From Nemertoderma westbladi (lineage: Eukaryota > Xenacoelomorpha > Nemertodermatida > Nemertodermatidae), in assembly GCA_032718475.1 (NCBI GenBank), contig JAUCBJ010003298.1, positions 26,649-90,648 of the forward strand: a stretch of 64,000 nucleotides of DNA. Reading direction: 5' to 3'. Both the position numbers and the translations under genes were made by a program. Shown piece after piece: positions 1 to 13,559 of this stretch; the stretch's first letter is position 1, and each line of letters starts with the position of its first letter. The notes beneath the pieces were generated by a model that was given only the letters and a program-made list of their open reading frames with translations, was not told the origin of the DNA and did no database searches.

Positions 1-3000
1 CGGGCTGCAGAATTACAATCACATGGAATCAAACATTATCTGTAGGTAAGTTTATTCCGGGCTGCAGTACTTACAAGGTTAAGGAAATCACATGGAATCA
101 AACATTATCTGTAGGTAAGTGTATTAAAAGGGCTGCAGTACTTACAAGGTTAAGGAAATCACATGGAATCAAACATTATCTGGAGGTAAGTTTATTCCGG
201 GCTGCAGTACTTCAAGGTTAAGGAAATCACATGGAATCAAACATTATCTGCTTATCTGTAGGTAAGTTTATTCCGGGCTGCAGTACTTACAAGGTTAAGG
301 AAATCACATGGAATCAAACATTATCTGTAGGTAAGTTTATTCCGGGCTGCAGTACTTACAAGGTTAAGGAAATCACATGGAATCAAACATTATCTGTAGG
401 TAAGTTTATTAAAAGGGCTGCAGTACTTACAAGGTTAAGGAAATCACATGGAATCAAACATTATCTGTAGGTAAGTGTATTAAAAGGGCTGCAGTACTTA
501 CAAGGTTAAGGAAATCACATGGAATCAAACATTATCTGTAGGTAAGTTTATTTCGGGCGGCAGTACTTACAAGGTTAAGGAAATCACATGGAATCAAACA
601 TTATCTGTAGGTAAGTTTATTCCAGGCTGCAGTACTTACAAGGTTAAGGAAATCACATGGAATCAAACATTATCTGTAGGTAAGTTTATTCCGGGCTGCA
701 GTACTTACAAGGTTAAGGAAATCACATGGAATCAAACATTATCTGTAGGTAAGTTTATTCCGGGCTGCAGTACTTACAAGGTTAAGGAAATCACATGGAA
801 TCAAACATTATCTGTAGGTCAGTTTATTAAAAGGGCTGCAGTACTTACAAGGTTAAGGAAATCACATGGAATCAAACATTATCTGTTGGTAAGTTTATTC
901 CGGGCAAGGAAATCACATGGAATCAAACATTATCTGTAGGTAAGTTTATTCCGGGCTGCAGAATTACAATCACATGGAATCAAACATTATCTGTAGGTAA
1001 GTTTATTCCGGGCTGCAGTACTTACAAGGTTAAGGAAATCACATGGAATCAAACATTATCTGTTGGTAAGTTTATTCCGGGCTGCAGTACTTACAAGGTT
1101 AAGGAAATCACATGGAATCAAATATTATCTGTAGGTAAGTTTATTCCGGGCTGCAGTACTTACAAGGTTAAGGAAATCACATGGAATCAAACATTATCTG
1201 TTGGTAAGTTTATTCCGGGCTGCAGTACTTACAAGGTTAAGGAAATCACATGGAATCAAACATTATCTGTTGGTAAGTTTATTCCGGGCTGCAGTACTTA
1301 CAAGGTTAAGGAAATCACATGGAATCAAACATTATCTGTTGGTAAGTTTATTCCGGGCTGTAGTACTTACAAGGTTAAGGAAATCACATGGAATCAAACA
1401 TTATCTGTAGGTAAGTTTATTCCGGGCTGCAGAATTACAATCACATGGAATCAAACATTATCTGTAGGTAAGTTTATTCCGGGCTGCAGTACTTACAAGG
1501 TTAAGGAAATCACATGGAATCAAACATTATCTGTAGGTAAGTTTATTCCGGGCTGCAGAATTACAATCACATGGAATCAAACATTATCTGTAGGTAAGTT
1601 TATTCCGGGCTGCAGTACTTACAAGGTTAAGGAAATCACATGGAATCAAACATTATCTGTTGGTAAGTTTATTCCGGGCTGCAGTACTTACAAGGTTAAG
1701 GAAATCACATGGAATCAAACATTATCTGTAGGTAAGTTTATTCCGGGCTGCAGAATTACAATCACATGGAATCAAACATTATCTGTAGGTAAGTTTATTC
1801 CGGGCTGCAGTACTTACAAGTTTAAGGAAATCACATGGAATCAAACATTATCTGTAGGTAAGTTTATTCCGGGCTGCAGTACTTACAAGGTTAAGGAAAT
1901 CACATGGAATCAAACATTATCTGTAGGTAAGTTTATTCCGGGCTGCAGAATTACAATCACATGGAATCAAACATTATCTGTAGGTAAGTTTATTCCGGGC
2001 TGCAGTACTTACAAGGTTAAGGAAATCACATGGAATCAAACATTATCTGTAGGTAAGTTAATTCCGGGCTGCAGTACTTACAAGGTTAAGGAAATCACAT
2101 GGAATCAAACATTATCTGTTGGTAAGTTTATTCCGGGCTGCAGTACTTACAAGGTTAAGGAAATCACATGGAATCAAACATTATCTGTAGGTAAGTTTAT
2201 TCCGGGCTGCAGCATTACAATCACATGGAATCAAACATTATCTGTAGGTAAGTTTATTCCGGGCTGCAGTACTTACAAGGTTAAGGAAATCACATGGAAT
2301 CAAACATTATCTGTAGGTAAGTTTATTCCGGGCTGCAGTACTTACAAGGTTAAGGAAATCACATGGAATCAAACATTATCTGTAGGTAAGTTTATTCCGG
2401 GCTGCAGTACTTACAAGGTTAAGGAAATCACATGGAATCAAACATTATCTGTAGGTAAGTTTATTACGGGCTGCAGTACTTACAAGGTTAAAAGTAAATC
2501 ACATGGAATCAAACATTATCTGTAGGTAAGTTTATTAAAAGGGTTGCAGTACTTACAAGGTTAAGGAAATCACATGGAATCAAACATTATCTGTTGGTAA
2601 GTTTATTCCGGGCTGCAGTACTTACAAGGTTAAGGAAATCACATGGAATCAAACATTATCTGTAGGTAAGTTTATTCCGGGCTGCAGTACTTACAAGGTT
2701 AAGGAAATCACATGGAATCAAACATTATCTGTAGGTAAGTTTATTCCGGGCTGTAGTACTTACAAGGTTAAGTAAATCACATGGAATCAAACATTATCTG
2801 TAGGTAAGTTTATTAAAAGGGTTGCAGTACTTACAAGGTTAAGGAAATCACATGGAATCAAACATTATCTGTAGGTAAGTTTATTAAAAGGGTTGCAGTA
2901 CTTACAAGGTTAAGGAAATCACATGGAATCAAACATTATCTGTAGGTAAGTTTATTCCGGGCTGTAGTACTTACAAGGTTAAGTAAATCACATGGAATCA

Positions 3001-6000
3001 AACATTATCTGTAGGTAAGTTTATTAAAAGGGTTGCAGTACTTACAAGGTTAAGGAAATCACATGGAATCAAACATTATCTGTTGGTAAGTTTATTCCGG
3101 GCTGCAGTACTTACAAGGTTAAGGAAATCACATGGAATCAAACATTATCTGTAGGTAGTTTATTCCGGGCTGCAGAATTACAATCACATGGAATCAAACA
3201 TTATCTGTAGGTAAGTTTATTCCGGGCTGCAGTACTTACAAGGTTAAGGAAATCACATGGAATCAAACATTATCTGTAGGTAAGTTTATTCCGGGCTGCA
3301 GAATTACAATCACATGGAATCAAACATTATCTGTAGGTAAGTTTATTCCGGGCTGCAGTACTTACAAGGTTAAGGAAATCACATGGAATCAAACATTATC
3401 TGTAGGTAAGTTTATTCCGGGCTGCAGTACTTACAAGGTTAAGGAAATCACATGGAATCAAACATTATCTGTTGGTAAGTTTATTCCGGGCTGCAGTACT
3501 TACAAGGTTAAGGAAATCACATGGAATCAAACATTATCTGTTGGTAAGTTTATTCCGGGCTGCATTTCTTACAAGGTTAAGGAAATCACATGGAATCAAA
3601 CATTATCTGTAGGTAAGTTTATTCCGGGCTGCAGTACTTACAAGGTTAAGGAAATCACATGGAATCAAACATTATCTGTAGGTAAGTTTATTCCGGGCTG
3701 CACTACTTACAAGGTTAAGGAAATCACATGGAATCAAACATTATCTGTAGGTAAGTTTATTCCGGGCTGCAGATTTACAATCACATGGAATCAAACATTA
3801 TCTGTAGGTAAGTTTATTCCGGGCTGCAGTACTTACAAGGTTAAGGAAATCACATGGAATCAAACATTATCTGTAGGTAAGTTAATTCCGGGCTGTAGTA
3901 CTTACAAGGTTAAGGAAATCACATGGAATCAAACATTATCCGTTGGTAAGTTTATTAAAAGGGCTGCAGTACTTACAAGGTTAAGGAAATCACATGGAAT
4001 CAAACATTATCTGTAGGTAAGTTAATTCCGGGCTGCCGTACTTACAAGGTTAAGGAAATCACATGGAATCAAACATTATCCGTTCGTAAGTTTATTCCGG
4101 GCTGCAGTACTTACAAGGTTAAGGAAATCACATGGAATCAAACATTATCTGTAGGTAAGTTAATTCCGGGCTGCCGTACTTACAAGGTTAAGGAAATCAC
4201 ATGGAATCAAACATTATCTGTAGGTAAGTTTATTCCGGGCTGCAGTACTTACAAGGTTAAGGAAATCACATGGAATCAAACATTACCTGTAGGTAAGTTT
4301 ATTCCGGGCTGCAGTACTGACAAGGTTAAGGAAATCACATGGAATCAAACATTATCTGTAGGTAAGTTTATTCCGGGCTGCAGTACTTACAAGGTTAAGG
4401 AAATCACATGGAATCAAACATTATCTGTAGGTAAGTTAATTCCGGGCTGCAGTACTTACAAGGTTAAGGAAATCACATGGAATCAAACATTATCTGTAGG
4501 TAAGTTTATTCCGGGCTGCAGTACTTACAAGGTTAAGGAAATCACATGGAATCAAACATTATCTGTAGGTAAGTTTATTCCGGGCTGCAGTACTTACAAG
4601 GTTAAGGAAATCACATGGAATCAAACATTATCTGTAGGTAAGTTTATCCCGGGCTGCAGTACTTACAAGGTTAAGGAAATCACATGGAATCAAACATTAT
4701 CTGTAGGTAAGTTTATTCCGGGCTGCAGTACTTACAAGGTTAAGGAAATCACATGGAATCAAACATTATCTGTAGGTAAGTTTATTCCGGGCTGCAGTAC
4801 TTACAAGGTTAAGGAAATCACATGGAATCAAACATTATCTGTAGGTAAGTTAATTCCGGGCTGCAGTACTTACAAGGTTAAGGAAATCACATGGAATCAA
4901 ACATTATCTGTAGGTAAGTTTATTCCGGGCTGCAGTACTTACAAGGTTAAGGAAATCACATGGAATCAAACATTATCTGTAGGTAAGTTTATTCCGGGCT
5001 GCAGTACTTACAAGGTTAAGGAAATCACATGGAATCAAACATTATCTGTAGGTAAGTTAATTCCGGGCTGTAGTACTTACAAGGTTAAGGAAATCACATG
5101 GAATCAAACATTATCCGTTGGTAAGTTTATTAAAAGGGCTGCAGTACTTACAAGGTTAAGGAAATCACATGGAATCAAACATTATCTGTAGGTAAGTTAA
5201 TTCCGGGCTGCCGTACTTACAAGGTTAAGGAAATCACATGGAATCAAACATTATCCGTTGGTAAGTTTATTCCGGGCTGCAGTACTTACAAGGTTAAGGA
5301 AATCACATGGAATCAAACATTATCTGTAGGTAAGTTAATTCCGGGCTGCCGTACTTACAAGGTTAAGGAAATCTCATGGAATCAAACATTATCTGTAGGT
5401 AAGTTTATTCCGGGCTGCAGTACTTACAAGGTTAAGGAAATCACATGGAATCAAACATTATCTGTAGGTAAGTTTATTCCGGGCTGCAGTACTTACAAGG
5501 TTAAGGAAATCACATGGAATCAAACATTATCTGTAGGTAAGTTTATTCCGGGCTGCAGTACTTACAAGGTTAAGGAAATCACATGGAATCAAACATTATC
5601 TGTAGGTAAGTTTATTCCGGGCTGCAGTACTTACAAGGTTAAGGAAATCACATGGAATCAAACATTATCTGTAGGTAAGTTAATTCCGGGCTGCAGTACT
5701 TACAAGGTTAAGGAAATCACATGGAATCAAACATTATCTGTAGGTAAGTTTATTCCGGGCTGCAGTACTTACAAGGTTAAGGAAATCACATGGAATCAAA
5801 CATTATCTGTAGGTAAGTTAATTCCGGGCTGCAGTACTTACAAGGTTAAGGAAATCACATGGAATCAAACATTATCTGTAGGTAAGTTTATTCCGGGCTG
5901 CAGTACTTACAAGGTTAAGGAAATCACATGGAATCAAACATTATCTGTAGGTAAGTTTATTCCGGGCTGCAGTACTTACAAGGTTAAGGAAATCACATGG

Positions 6001-7780
6001 AATCAAACATTATCTGTAGGTAAGTTAATTCCGGGCTGTAGTACTTACAAGGTTAAGGAAATCACATGGAATCAAACATTATCCGTTGGTAAGTTTATTA
6101 AAAGGGCTGCAGTACTTACAAGGTTAAGGAAATCACATGGAATCAAACATTATCTGTAGGTAAGTTAATTCCGGGCTGCCGTACTTACAAGGTTAAGGAA
6201 ATCACATGGAATCAAACATTATCCGTTGGTAAGTTTATTCCGGGCTGCAGTACTTACAAGGTTAAGGAAATCACATGGAATCAAACATTATCTGTAGGTA
6301 AGTTAATTCCGGGCTGCCGTACTTACAAGGTTAAGGAAATCTCATGGAATCAAACATTATCTGTAGGTAAGTTTATTCCGGGCTGCAGTACTTACAAGGT
6401 TAAGGAAATCACATGGAATCAAACATTATCTGTAGGTAAGTTTATTCCGGGCTGCAGTACTTACAAGGTTAAGGAAATCACATGGAATCAAACATTATCT
6501 GTAGGTAAGTTTATTCCGGGCTGCAGTACTTACAAGGTTAAGGAAATCACATGGAATCAAACATTATCTGTAGGTAAGTTTATTCCGGGCTGCAGTACTT
6601 ACAAGGTTAAGGAAATCACATGGAATCAAACATTATCTGTAGGTAAGTTAATTCCGGGCTGCAGTACTTACAAGGTTAAGGAAATCACATGGAATCAAAC
6701 ATTATCTGTAGGTAAGTTTATTCCGGGCTGCAGTACTTACAAGGTTAAGGAAATCACATGGAATCAAACATTATCTGTAGGTAAGTTTATTCCGGGCTGC
6801 AGTACTTACAAGGTTAAGGAAATCACATGGAATCAAACATTATCTGTACCTAGGTAAGTTTATTCCGGGCTGCAGTACTTACAAGGTTAAGGAAATCACA
6901 TGGAATCAAACATTATCTGTAGGTAAGTTTATTCCGGGCTGCAGTACTTACAAGGTTAAGGAAATCACATGGAATCAAACATTATCTGTAGGTAAGTTTA
7001 TTCCGGGCTGCAGTACTTACAAGGTTAAGGAAATCACATAGAATCAAACATTATCTGTAGGTAAGTTTATTAAAAGGGCTGCAGTACTTACAAGGTTAAG
7101 GAAATCACATGGAATCAAACATTATCTGTAGGTAAGTTTATTCCGGGCTGCAGTACTTACAAGGTTAAGGAAATCACATGGAATCAAACATTATCTGTAG
7201 GTAAGTTTATTAAAAGGGCTGCAGTACTTACAAGGTTAAGGAAATCACATGGAATCAAACATTATCTGTAGGTAAGTTTATTCCGGGCTGCAGTACTTAC
7301 AAGGTTAAGGAAATCACATGGAATCAAACATTATCTGTAGGTAAGTTTATTAAAAGGGCTGCAGTACTTACAAGGTTAAGGAAATCACATGGAATCAAAC
7401 ATTATCTGTAGGTAAGTTTATTCCGGGCTGCAGTACTTACAAGGTTAAGGAAATCACATGGAATCAAACATTATCTGTAGGTAAGTTTATTCCGGGCTGC
7501 AGTACTTACAAGGTTAAGGAAATCACATGGAATCAAACATTATCTGTTGGTAAGTTTATTCCGGGCTGCAGTACTTACAAGGTTAAGGAAATCACATGGA
7601 ATCAAACATTATCTGTAGGTAAGTTTATTCCGGGCTGCAGTACTTCAAGGTTAAGGAAATCACATGGAATCAAAAATTATCTGTAGGTAAGTTTATTCTG
7701 GGCTGCAGTACTTCAAGGTTAAGGAAATCACATGGAATCAGACATTATCTGTTGGTAAGTTTATTCCGGGCTGCCGTACT
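1..7780. repeat. Intronic minisatellite, 69-bp unit, about 110 copies
   Basis: This is a tandem array that starts before the window. The main unit is 69 bp. A 71-bp variant has TTAAAAGGG in place of TTCCGGG, and a 57-bp variant lacks part of the ACTTACAAGGTTAAGG segment. Other variants carry TTAATTCC or GCCGTAC. Nearly every unit has a PstI-type CTGCAG and the string TAGGTAAGT, a near-ideal 5' splice donor. ACTTAC in each unit gives GTAAGT on the other strand as well. A block of 968 bp (thirteen 69-bp units and one 71-bp unit) is repeated: markers at 5057 and 5373 recur at 6025 and 6341. The array ends about 60 bp before the splice acceptor of the kinase exon, so it lies in an intron. Short open frames inside it are by-products of the unit. 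Confidence 0.97.
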
Positions 7781-7840
7781 TGCGCCCTTAAAAACGTGAA
7801 ATCCCCGTCTCTTCCTCTATAGGCCTAATTTATTACGCAG

Positions 7841-8366
7841 GGACATTAAACCAGCAAACGTGTTCATCACTGCAACCGGAGTAGTTAAACTGGGCGACCT
7901 GGGTTTGGGTAGATTCTTCTCGTCCAAGACACACAACGCCCATTCATTGGTCGGAACTCCGTACTACATGTCGCCGGAGCGCATACACGAGAACGGATAT
8001 AACTTCAAGAGTGACATCTGGAGTCTGGGTTGTCTGTTGTACGAAATGGCGGCCCTCCAGAGTCCCTTCTACGGGGAGAAAATGAACTTATACAGTCTCT
8101 GCAAGAAGATTGAGTTGGGTCAGTACCCTCCGCTGCCTGGTATCTATTACTCCCAACAACTGCGAGATCTCGTCGACATGTGTGTGACGTCATCCCCGGA
8201 ACACCGGCCGGATGTGACGTACGTGCACGGAGTAGCGCAGCAGATGCACGCCGCCTTCGCTACGCAACCCAACCCGCGGTCGCCATCCGAGCCGTGTGTC
8301 TCCCCGGAGGTGCCCCTAGAACCCGCCCAGAGCCAGTCTGACCAACCACAGGCCGTGTCCAACTAG
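7841..8366 (+). CDS. NEK6/NEK7-like serine/threonine kinase, last coding exon (partial)
   Basis: This is the C-terminal half of a NIMA-related kinase of the NEK6/7 type, which acts in mitotic spindle and centrosome control downstream of NEK9. The exon opens after a pyrimidine-rich tract and the acceptor TTACGCAG at 7840. The first base completes an Arg codon, so the text reads as the HRD catalytic loop (DIKPAN). Then follow the DLG magnesium motif typical of NEK6/7 ([10 protein letters not shown]), the activation loop with the conserved Ser in [27 protein letters not shown] of subdomain IX and RPDVTYV near the end. About 174 residues are encoded before TAG at 8364-8366. The tail after the kinase domain is about 30 residues, rich in Pro and Ser, and longer than I recall for vertebrate NEK7. 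Upstream exons with the ATP-binding lobe lie outside the window. NEK6 and NEK7 cannot be told apart here, and an invertebrate may have one co-orthologue. Confidence 0.93.
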
Positions 8367-8824
8367 CCAATCAGAGGCCGTCTCACTGCAGTTTCAGACT
8401 ACTGTTGTACACAGATGAATGTTCCTTCTATATTGGTTTTGTAAGTGTACTTAATTGCCGGCGTAGTAACTTTTGTGCTTATTAGATTGGTTTACACGTT
8501 TTCACGTCACTTCCTTGTTTTATTTACCACCGACATTTCGTCTCAAATAGTAACAAAGCTAATCATTGTATTATTACATAGCTGACATCTTTTGTATATC
8601 GCGTACTTTTTGTTTGTATCTGAGTAGAATGTTTTAGTTTTGCGCATATTGGTTTTCGTATAATTTCCATCGAGTTTTTGCGTTTTTCAGTCGAATATTT
8701 CGCAGAGTGGTGCTTTTATGAAGGTTCCGTTATGTAAGTTGGTTGTTTATAACAACATTCGTGCCGATATTTTATTGGAGTTTCTTAAAAGGTGCTGATT
8801 GAGTTTCTATATGTACTTATTGCT
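8367..8824 (+). other. Probable 3' UTR and flank of the NEK-like gene
   Basis: Unique, T-rich sequence follows the NEK stop codon up to the next tandem array. I see no AATAAA or ATTAAA here, so the poly(A) site may use a variant signal or lie further on. No other gene is visible. Confidence 0.5.
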
Positions 8825-11800
8825 GGGTGCTACGATGCTACCTTAGGGGTTACGGATTGATGGGAGTTACCAGGGCTGAGTATACCTTTAATGGGTTACG
8901 GATTGGTGGATGCTACCAGGGCTGGTGTACCGTTAATGGGTTACGGATTGATGGATGCTACCAGGACTGGTGTACCGTTAATGGGTTACGGATTGGTGGA
9001 TGCTACCAGGACTGGTGTACCGTTAATGGGTTACGGATTGGTGGATGCTACCAGGGCTGGTGTACCGTTAATGGGTTACGGATTGGTGGATGCTACCAGG
9101 ACTGGTGTACCGTTAATGGGTTACGGATGCTGGGTGCTACCAGGACTGAGTGTACCGTTAATGGGTTACGGATTGCTGGGTGCTACCAGGGCTGTGTGTA
9201 CCGTTAATGGGTTACGGATTGGTGGATGCTACCAGGACTGGTGTACCGTTAATGGGTTACGGATTGCTGGGTGCTACCAGGACTGGTGTACCGTTAATGG
9301 GTTACGGATTGATGGATGCTACCAGGACTGGTGTACCGTTAATGGGTTACGGATTGGTGGATGCTACCAGGACTGGTGTACCGTTAATGGGTTACGGATG
9401 CTGGGTGCTACCAGGACTGAGTGTACCGTTAATGGGTTACGGATTGCTGGGTGCTACCAGGGCTGTGTGTACCGTTAATGGGTTACGGATTGATGGGTGC
9501 TACCTTGGCTGGATGTACCGTTAATGGGTTACGGATTGCTGGGTGCTACCAGGACTGAGTGTACCGTTAATGGGTGCCGGATTGATGGGTTCTACCAGGG
9601 CTGGTGTACCGTTAATGGGTTACGGATTGGTGGGTGCTACCTGGTGTACCGTTAATGGTTACGGATTGCTGGGTGCTACCTGGTGTACCGTTAATGGGTT
9701 ACGGATTGGTGGATGCTACCAGGACTGGTGTACCGTTAATGGTTACGGATTGCTGGGTGCTACCTGGTGTACCGTTAATGTTTACGGATTGCTGGGTGCT
9801 ACCTGGTGTACCGTTAATGGTTACGGATTGCTGGGTGCTACCTGGTGTACCGTTAATGGGTTACGGATTGCTGGGTGCTACCTGGTGTACCGTTAATGGG
9901 TTACGGATTGCTGGGTGCTACCAGGGCTGGTGTACCGTTAATGGGTTACGGATTGGTGGATGCTACCTGGGCTGGATGTACCGTTAATGGGTTACGGATT
10001 GGTGGATGCTACCAGGACTGGTGTACCGTTAATGGGTTACGGATTGCTGGGTGCTACCTGGTGTACCGTTAATGGTTACGGATTGCTGGGTGCTACCTGG
10101 TGTACCGTTAATGGGTTACGGATTGCTGGGTGCTACCAGGACTGAGTGTACCGTTAATGGGTTCCGGATTGATGGGTTCTACCAGGACTGGTGTATCGTT
10201 AATGGGTTACGGATTGCTGGGTGCTAACAGGGCTGGTGTACCGTTAATGGGTTACGAAATGCTGGGTGCTACCTGGTGTACCGTTAATGGGTTACGGATT
10301 GCTGGGTGCTACCAGGACTGGTGTACCGTTAATGGGTTACGAATTGCTGGGTGCTACCTGGTGTACCGTTAATGGTTACGGATTCCTGGGTGCTACCTGG
10401 TGTACCGTTAATGGTTACGGATTGCTGGGTGCTACCTGGTGTACCGTTAATGGGTTACGGATTGCTGGGTGCTACCAGGGCTGGTGTACCGTTAATGGGT
10501 TACGGATTGGTGGATGCTACCTGGGCTGGATGTACCGTTAATGGGTTACGGATTGGTGGATGCTACCAGGACTGGTGTACCGTTAATGGGTTACGGATTG
10601 CTGGGTGCTACCTGGTGTACCGTTAATGGTTACGGATTGCTGGGTGCTACCTGGTGTACCGTTAATGGGTTACGGATTGCTGGGTGCTACCAGGGCTGAG
10701 TGTACCGTTAATGGGTTACGGATTGGTGGATGCTACCAGGACTGAGTGTACCGTTAATGGGTTACGGATTGTTGGGTGCCACCAGGACTGAGTGTACCGT
10801 TAATGGGTTACGGATTGGTGGGTGCTACCTGGTGTACCGTTAATGGGTTACGGATTGGTGGATGCTACCAGGACTGGTGTACCGTTAATGGGTTACGGAT
10901 TGCTGGGTGCTACCAGGACTGTGTGTACCGTTAATGGGTTACGGATTGGTGGGTGCTACCAGGACTGGTGTATCGTTAATGGGTTACGGATTTGTGGATG
11001 CTACCAGGACTGGTGTACCGTTAATGGGTTACGGATTGGTGGATGCTACCAGGACTGAGTGTACCGTTAATGGGTTACGGATTGCTGGGTGCTACCAGGA
11101 CTGAGTGTACCGTTAATGGGTTACGGATTGCTGGGTGCTACCAGGACTGAGTGTACCGTTAATGGGTTACGGATTGGTGGGTGCTACCAGGACTGGTGTA
11201 TCGTTAATGGGTTACGGATTGCTGGGTGCTACCAGGGCTGTGTGTACCGTTAATGGGTTACGGATTGCTGGGTGCTACCAGGACTGAGTGTACCGTTAAT
11301 GGGTTACGGATTGCTGGGTGCTACCAGGGCTGTGTGTACCGTTAATGGGTTACGGATTGGTGGGTGCTACCAGGACTGGTGTACCGTTAATGGGTTACGG
11401 ATTGGTGGGTGCTACCAGGACTGGTGTACCGTTAATGGGTTACGGATTGCTGGGTGCTACCTGGTGTACCGTTAATGGGTTACGGATTGCTGGGTGCTAC
11501 CTGGTGTACCGTTAATGGGTTACGGATTGGTGGATGCTACCAGGACTGGTGTACCGTTAATGGGTTACGGATTGCTGGGTGCTACCAGGGCTGTGTGTAC
11601 CGTTAATGGGTTTCGGATTGCTGGGTGCTACCAGGACTGGTGTACCGTTAATGGGTTACGGATTGGTGGGTGCTACCAGGACTGGTGTACCATTAATGGG
11701 TTTCGGATTGCTGGGTGCTACCAGGACTGGTGTACCGTTAATGGGTTACGGATTGATGGGTGCTACCAGGGCTAGTGTACCGTTAATGGGTTACGGATTG

Positions 11801-12093
11801 GTGGATGCTACCAGGACTGGTGTACCGTTAATGGGTTTTGGATTGCTGGGTGCTACCAGGGCTGTGTGTACCGTTAATGGGTTTCGAATTGCTGGGTGCT
11901 ACCAGGACTGGTGTACCGTTAATGGGTTTCGGATTGCTGGGTGCTACCAGGACTGGTGTACCGTTAATGGGTTACGGATTGATGGGTGCTACCTGGGCTG
12001 GATGTACCGTTAATGGGTTACGGATTGGTGGATGCTACCAGGGCTGGTGTACCGTTAATGGGTTCCGGATTGATGGGTGCTACCAGGGCTGCT
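8825..12093. repeat. Minisatellite, 45-bp unit, about 70 copies
   Basis: The array repeats a 45-bp unit containing GTACCGTTAATGGGTTACGG and GGTGCTACCAGGACTG. Shorter units lack the AGGACTG segment (GCTACCTGGTGTACC) and others lack one G of GGG. Because 45 is divisible by three and two forward frames lack stops, many overlapping small open frames of a 15-residue repeat appear (MGYGLVDATRTGVPL type). They break wherever a shortened unit shifts frame, which argues against coding. The array sits 460 bp past the NEK stop, so it may be transcribed as 3' UTR or lie just downstream. The last units decay at 12060-12130 into GCTACC and TTACATTGGC fragments. Confidence 0.96.
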
Positions 12094-13160
12094 ACCATTG
12101 CTACCTGGTTTACATTTACATTGGCTTACATTGGCAGTAAGTCGTGTCTATACATTAGATAATATTACATTTATTTATATCAATATATTTTTTTCAATTA
12201 TACGATATTTTTGCTGTGTATTTATGCTTTTCCATGCATTTACTGGCTGCATTTTCCTACTCTAGTTGTTTTTATAAATATTATTATATTATTTGGTTAG
12301 ATTCACGCAGATTTCTATTGTTCAGTTATTCTACATCTTAAGAACTTATTACAGGTTCATTATATTAAATAATTTTAATATTTTAGTAAATTTAACAAAA
12401 CAAATTCAAACTCGCCTGCATCGAGTTTGCATAACGCATTTGATGTGTAACAAGTTTTCCTGCAGAATGGGGTTAGTTAGATAAAAGATAATGTTAAAGA
12501 TCTTCATATTATAGACCATAAAAATAATATGGAATATTTATTGGATTGCTTATTAAATTAATTGTTTCGGATTGAATTCTTCGGAGGCCCTTTTCGGCTG
12601 GCCTCGGCTATATTGGTTCACAAAATATCTGCAATTACACCAAAATTCAAATTTATTGAAAGTTTATTTTAATTTAATAAAAATTGATTCAATTGAACTT
12701 ATATATATACGATGGATAAGCATTGTTGTTCCATTAAGGGGGGTAGCACCCTCCTATTTTGGGGTGCTACCCCCCCCCCCCCCCCCCCCCCCTTTAATAT
12801 ATTTATTTAAAATGTCTCCATATAAAGATCTATATTAAAATGTAATTGTATTGTATTCTATATTATTGTATTGTAATTAGTGTTGCATTAGTTAATAATT
12901 TAATGTAATGTTAAACAATTCCGTGTCTTTCTTTCAGTTGTAGGTAATGGTGCTTTATGTATTTATTTTTGAGTTTACTCCATTGCTATAATATAGCGCT
13001 CTGTTTCTTAAAAATAATTAATTACTTTACTGTCTAAGTGAGTAGGTTTATATTATTATTAATACTTAATTTATTTAATTGCAATATAGTTTGATTATTT
13101 TTGCTTTATATATATTTGTTTGTATCTAAGTAGCGGCGTGTTTGTTTGCATTCATGAATG
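12094..13160. other. AT-rich gene-free stretch
   Basis: Low-complexity AT-rich DNA with scattered short open frames that show no recognisable protein. The only structured part is the hairpin and poly-C tract listed separately. Confidence 0.6.
12738..12792. repeat. 14-bp inverted repeat ending in a 23-nt poly-C tract
   Basis: Arm 12738-12751 (GGGGGGTAGCACCC) is perfectly complementary to 12762-12775, with a 10-nt loop. The second arm runs into an uninterrupted C tract from 12770 to 12792. The length of the C run in an assembly should be treated with caution. The structure looks like a hairpin whose G/C end has expanded. Confidence 0.85.
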
Positions 13161-13182
13161 TCATAGAAACAGATTAAGCTAA

Positions 13183-13501
13183 AAGTAATAAGTAAACAAA
13201 CAAGAGTCTTACACCCCATAACTACAAAAAAAGGTAGAATCAGGACATTTCGCCTAAATTACTTCTCGGCCCCTAGGGCCATCAAAGAATACATACAAAA
13301 CAAACACAAACAAAAACAAATATAATGACATGGTCAACATACATTATATTTGTTTTTGTTTGTGTTTGTTTTGTACGTATTCTTTGATGGCCCTACTAGG
13401 GGCCGAGAAGTAAGTTGGGCTAAATGTCCTGATTCTATATTATTAGATATTATATTATTAGATTATGGGGTGTAAGACTCTTGTTTGTTTACTTTTTACT
13501 T
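13183..13501. mobile_element. Fold-back (long inverted repeat) element, about 320 bp
   Basis: The left arm 13183-13327 and right arm 13342-13501 are reverse complements over almost their whole length, with a loop of about 14 nt. Matching blocks include CAAGAGTCTTACACCCC against GGGGTGTAAGACTCTTG and TTCTCGGCCCCTAG against CTAGGGGCCGAGAA. The right arm carries a short AT-rich insertion at about 13438-13462. There is no coding capacity, so this fits a fold-back element or palindromic MITE. A 14-bp direct repeat (TCATAGAAACAGAT) lies outside it at 13161-13174 and 13556-13569. It is not adjacent to the arms, so it is not a clear target-site duplication. Confidence 0.8.
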
Positions 13502-13559
13502 AATATATACATAACAACCCCCTGTTAGTCAGTATGTCGTTACATTCAATTATCATCAT

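Noticed and set aside
8827-12140. Overlapping open frames with MGYGLVDATRTGVPL-type 15-residue repeats
   Set aside because: Two forward frames of one 45-bp minisatellite are open at once and are broken by shortened units, which is not expected of a repeat protein gene.
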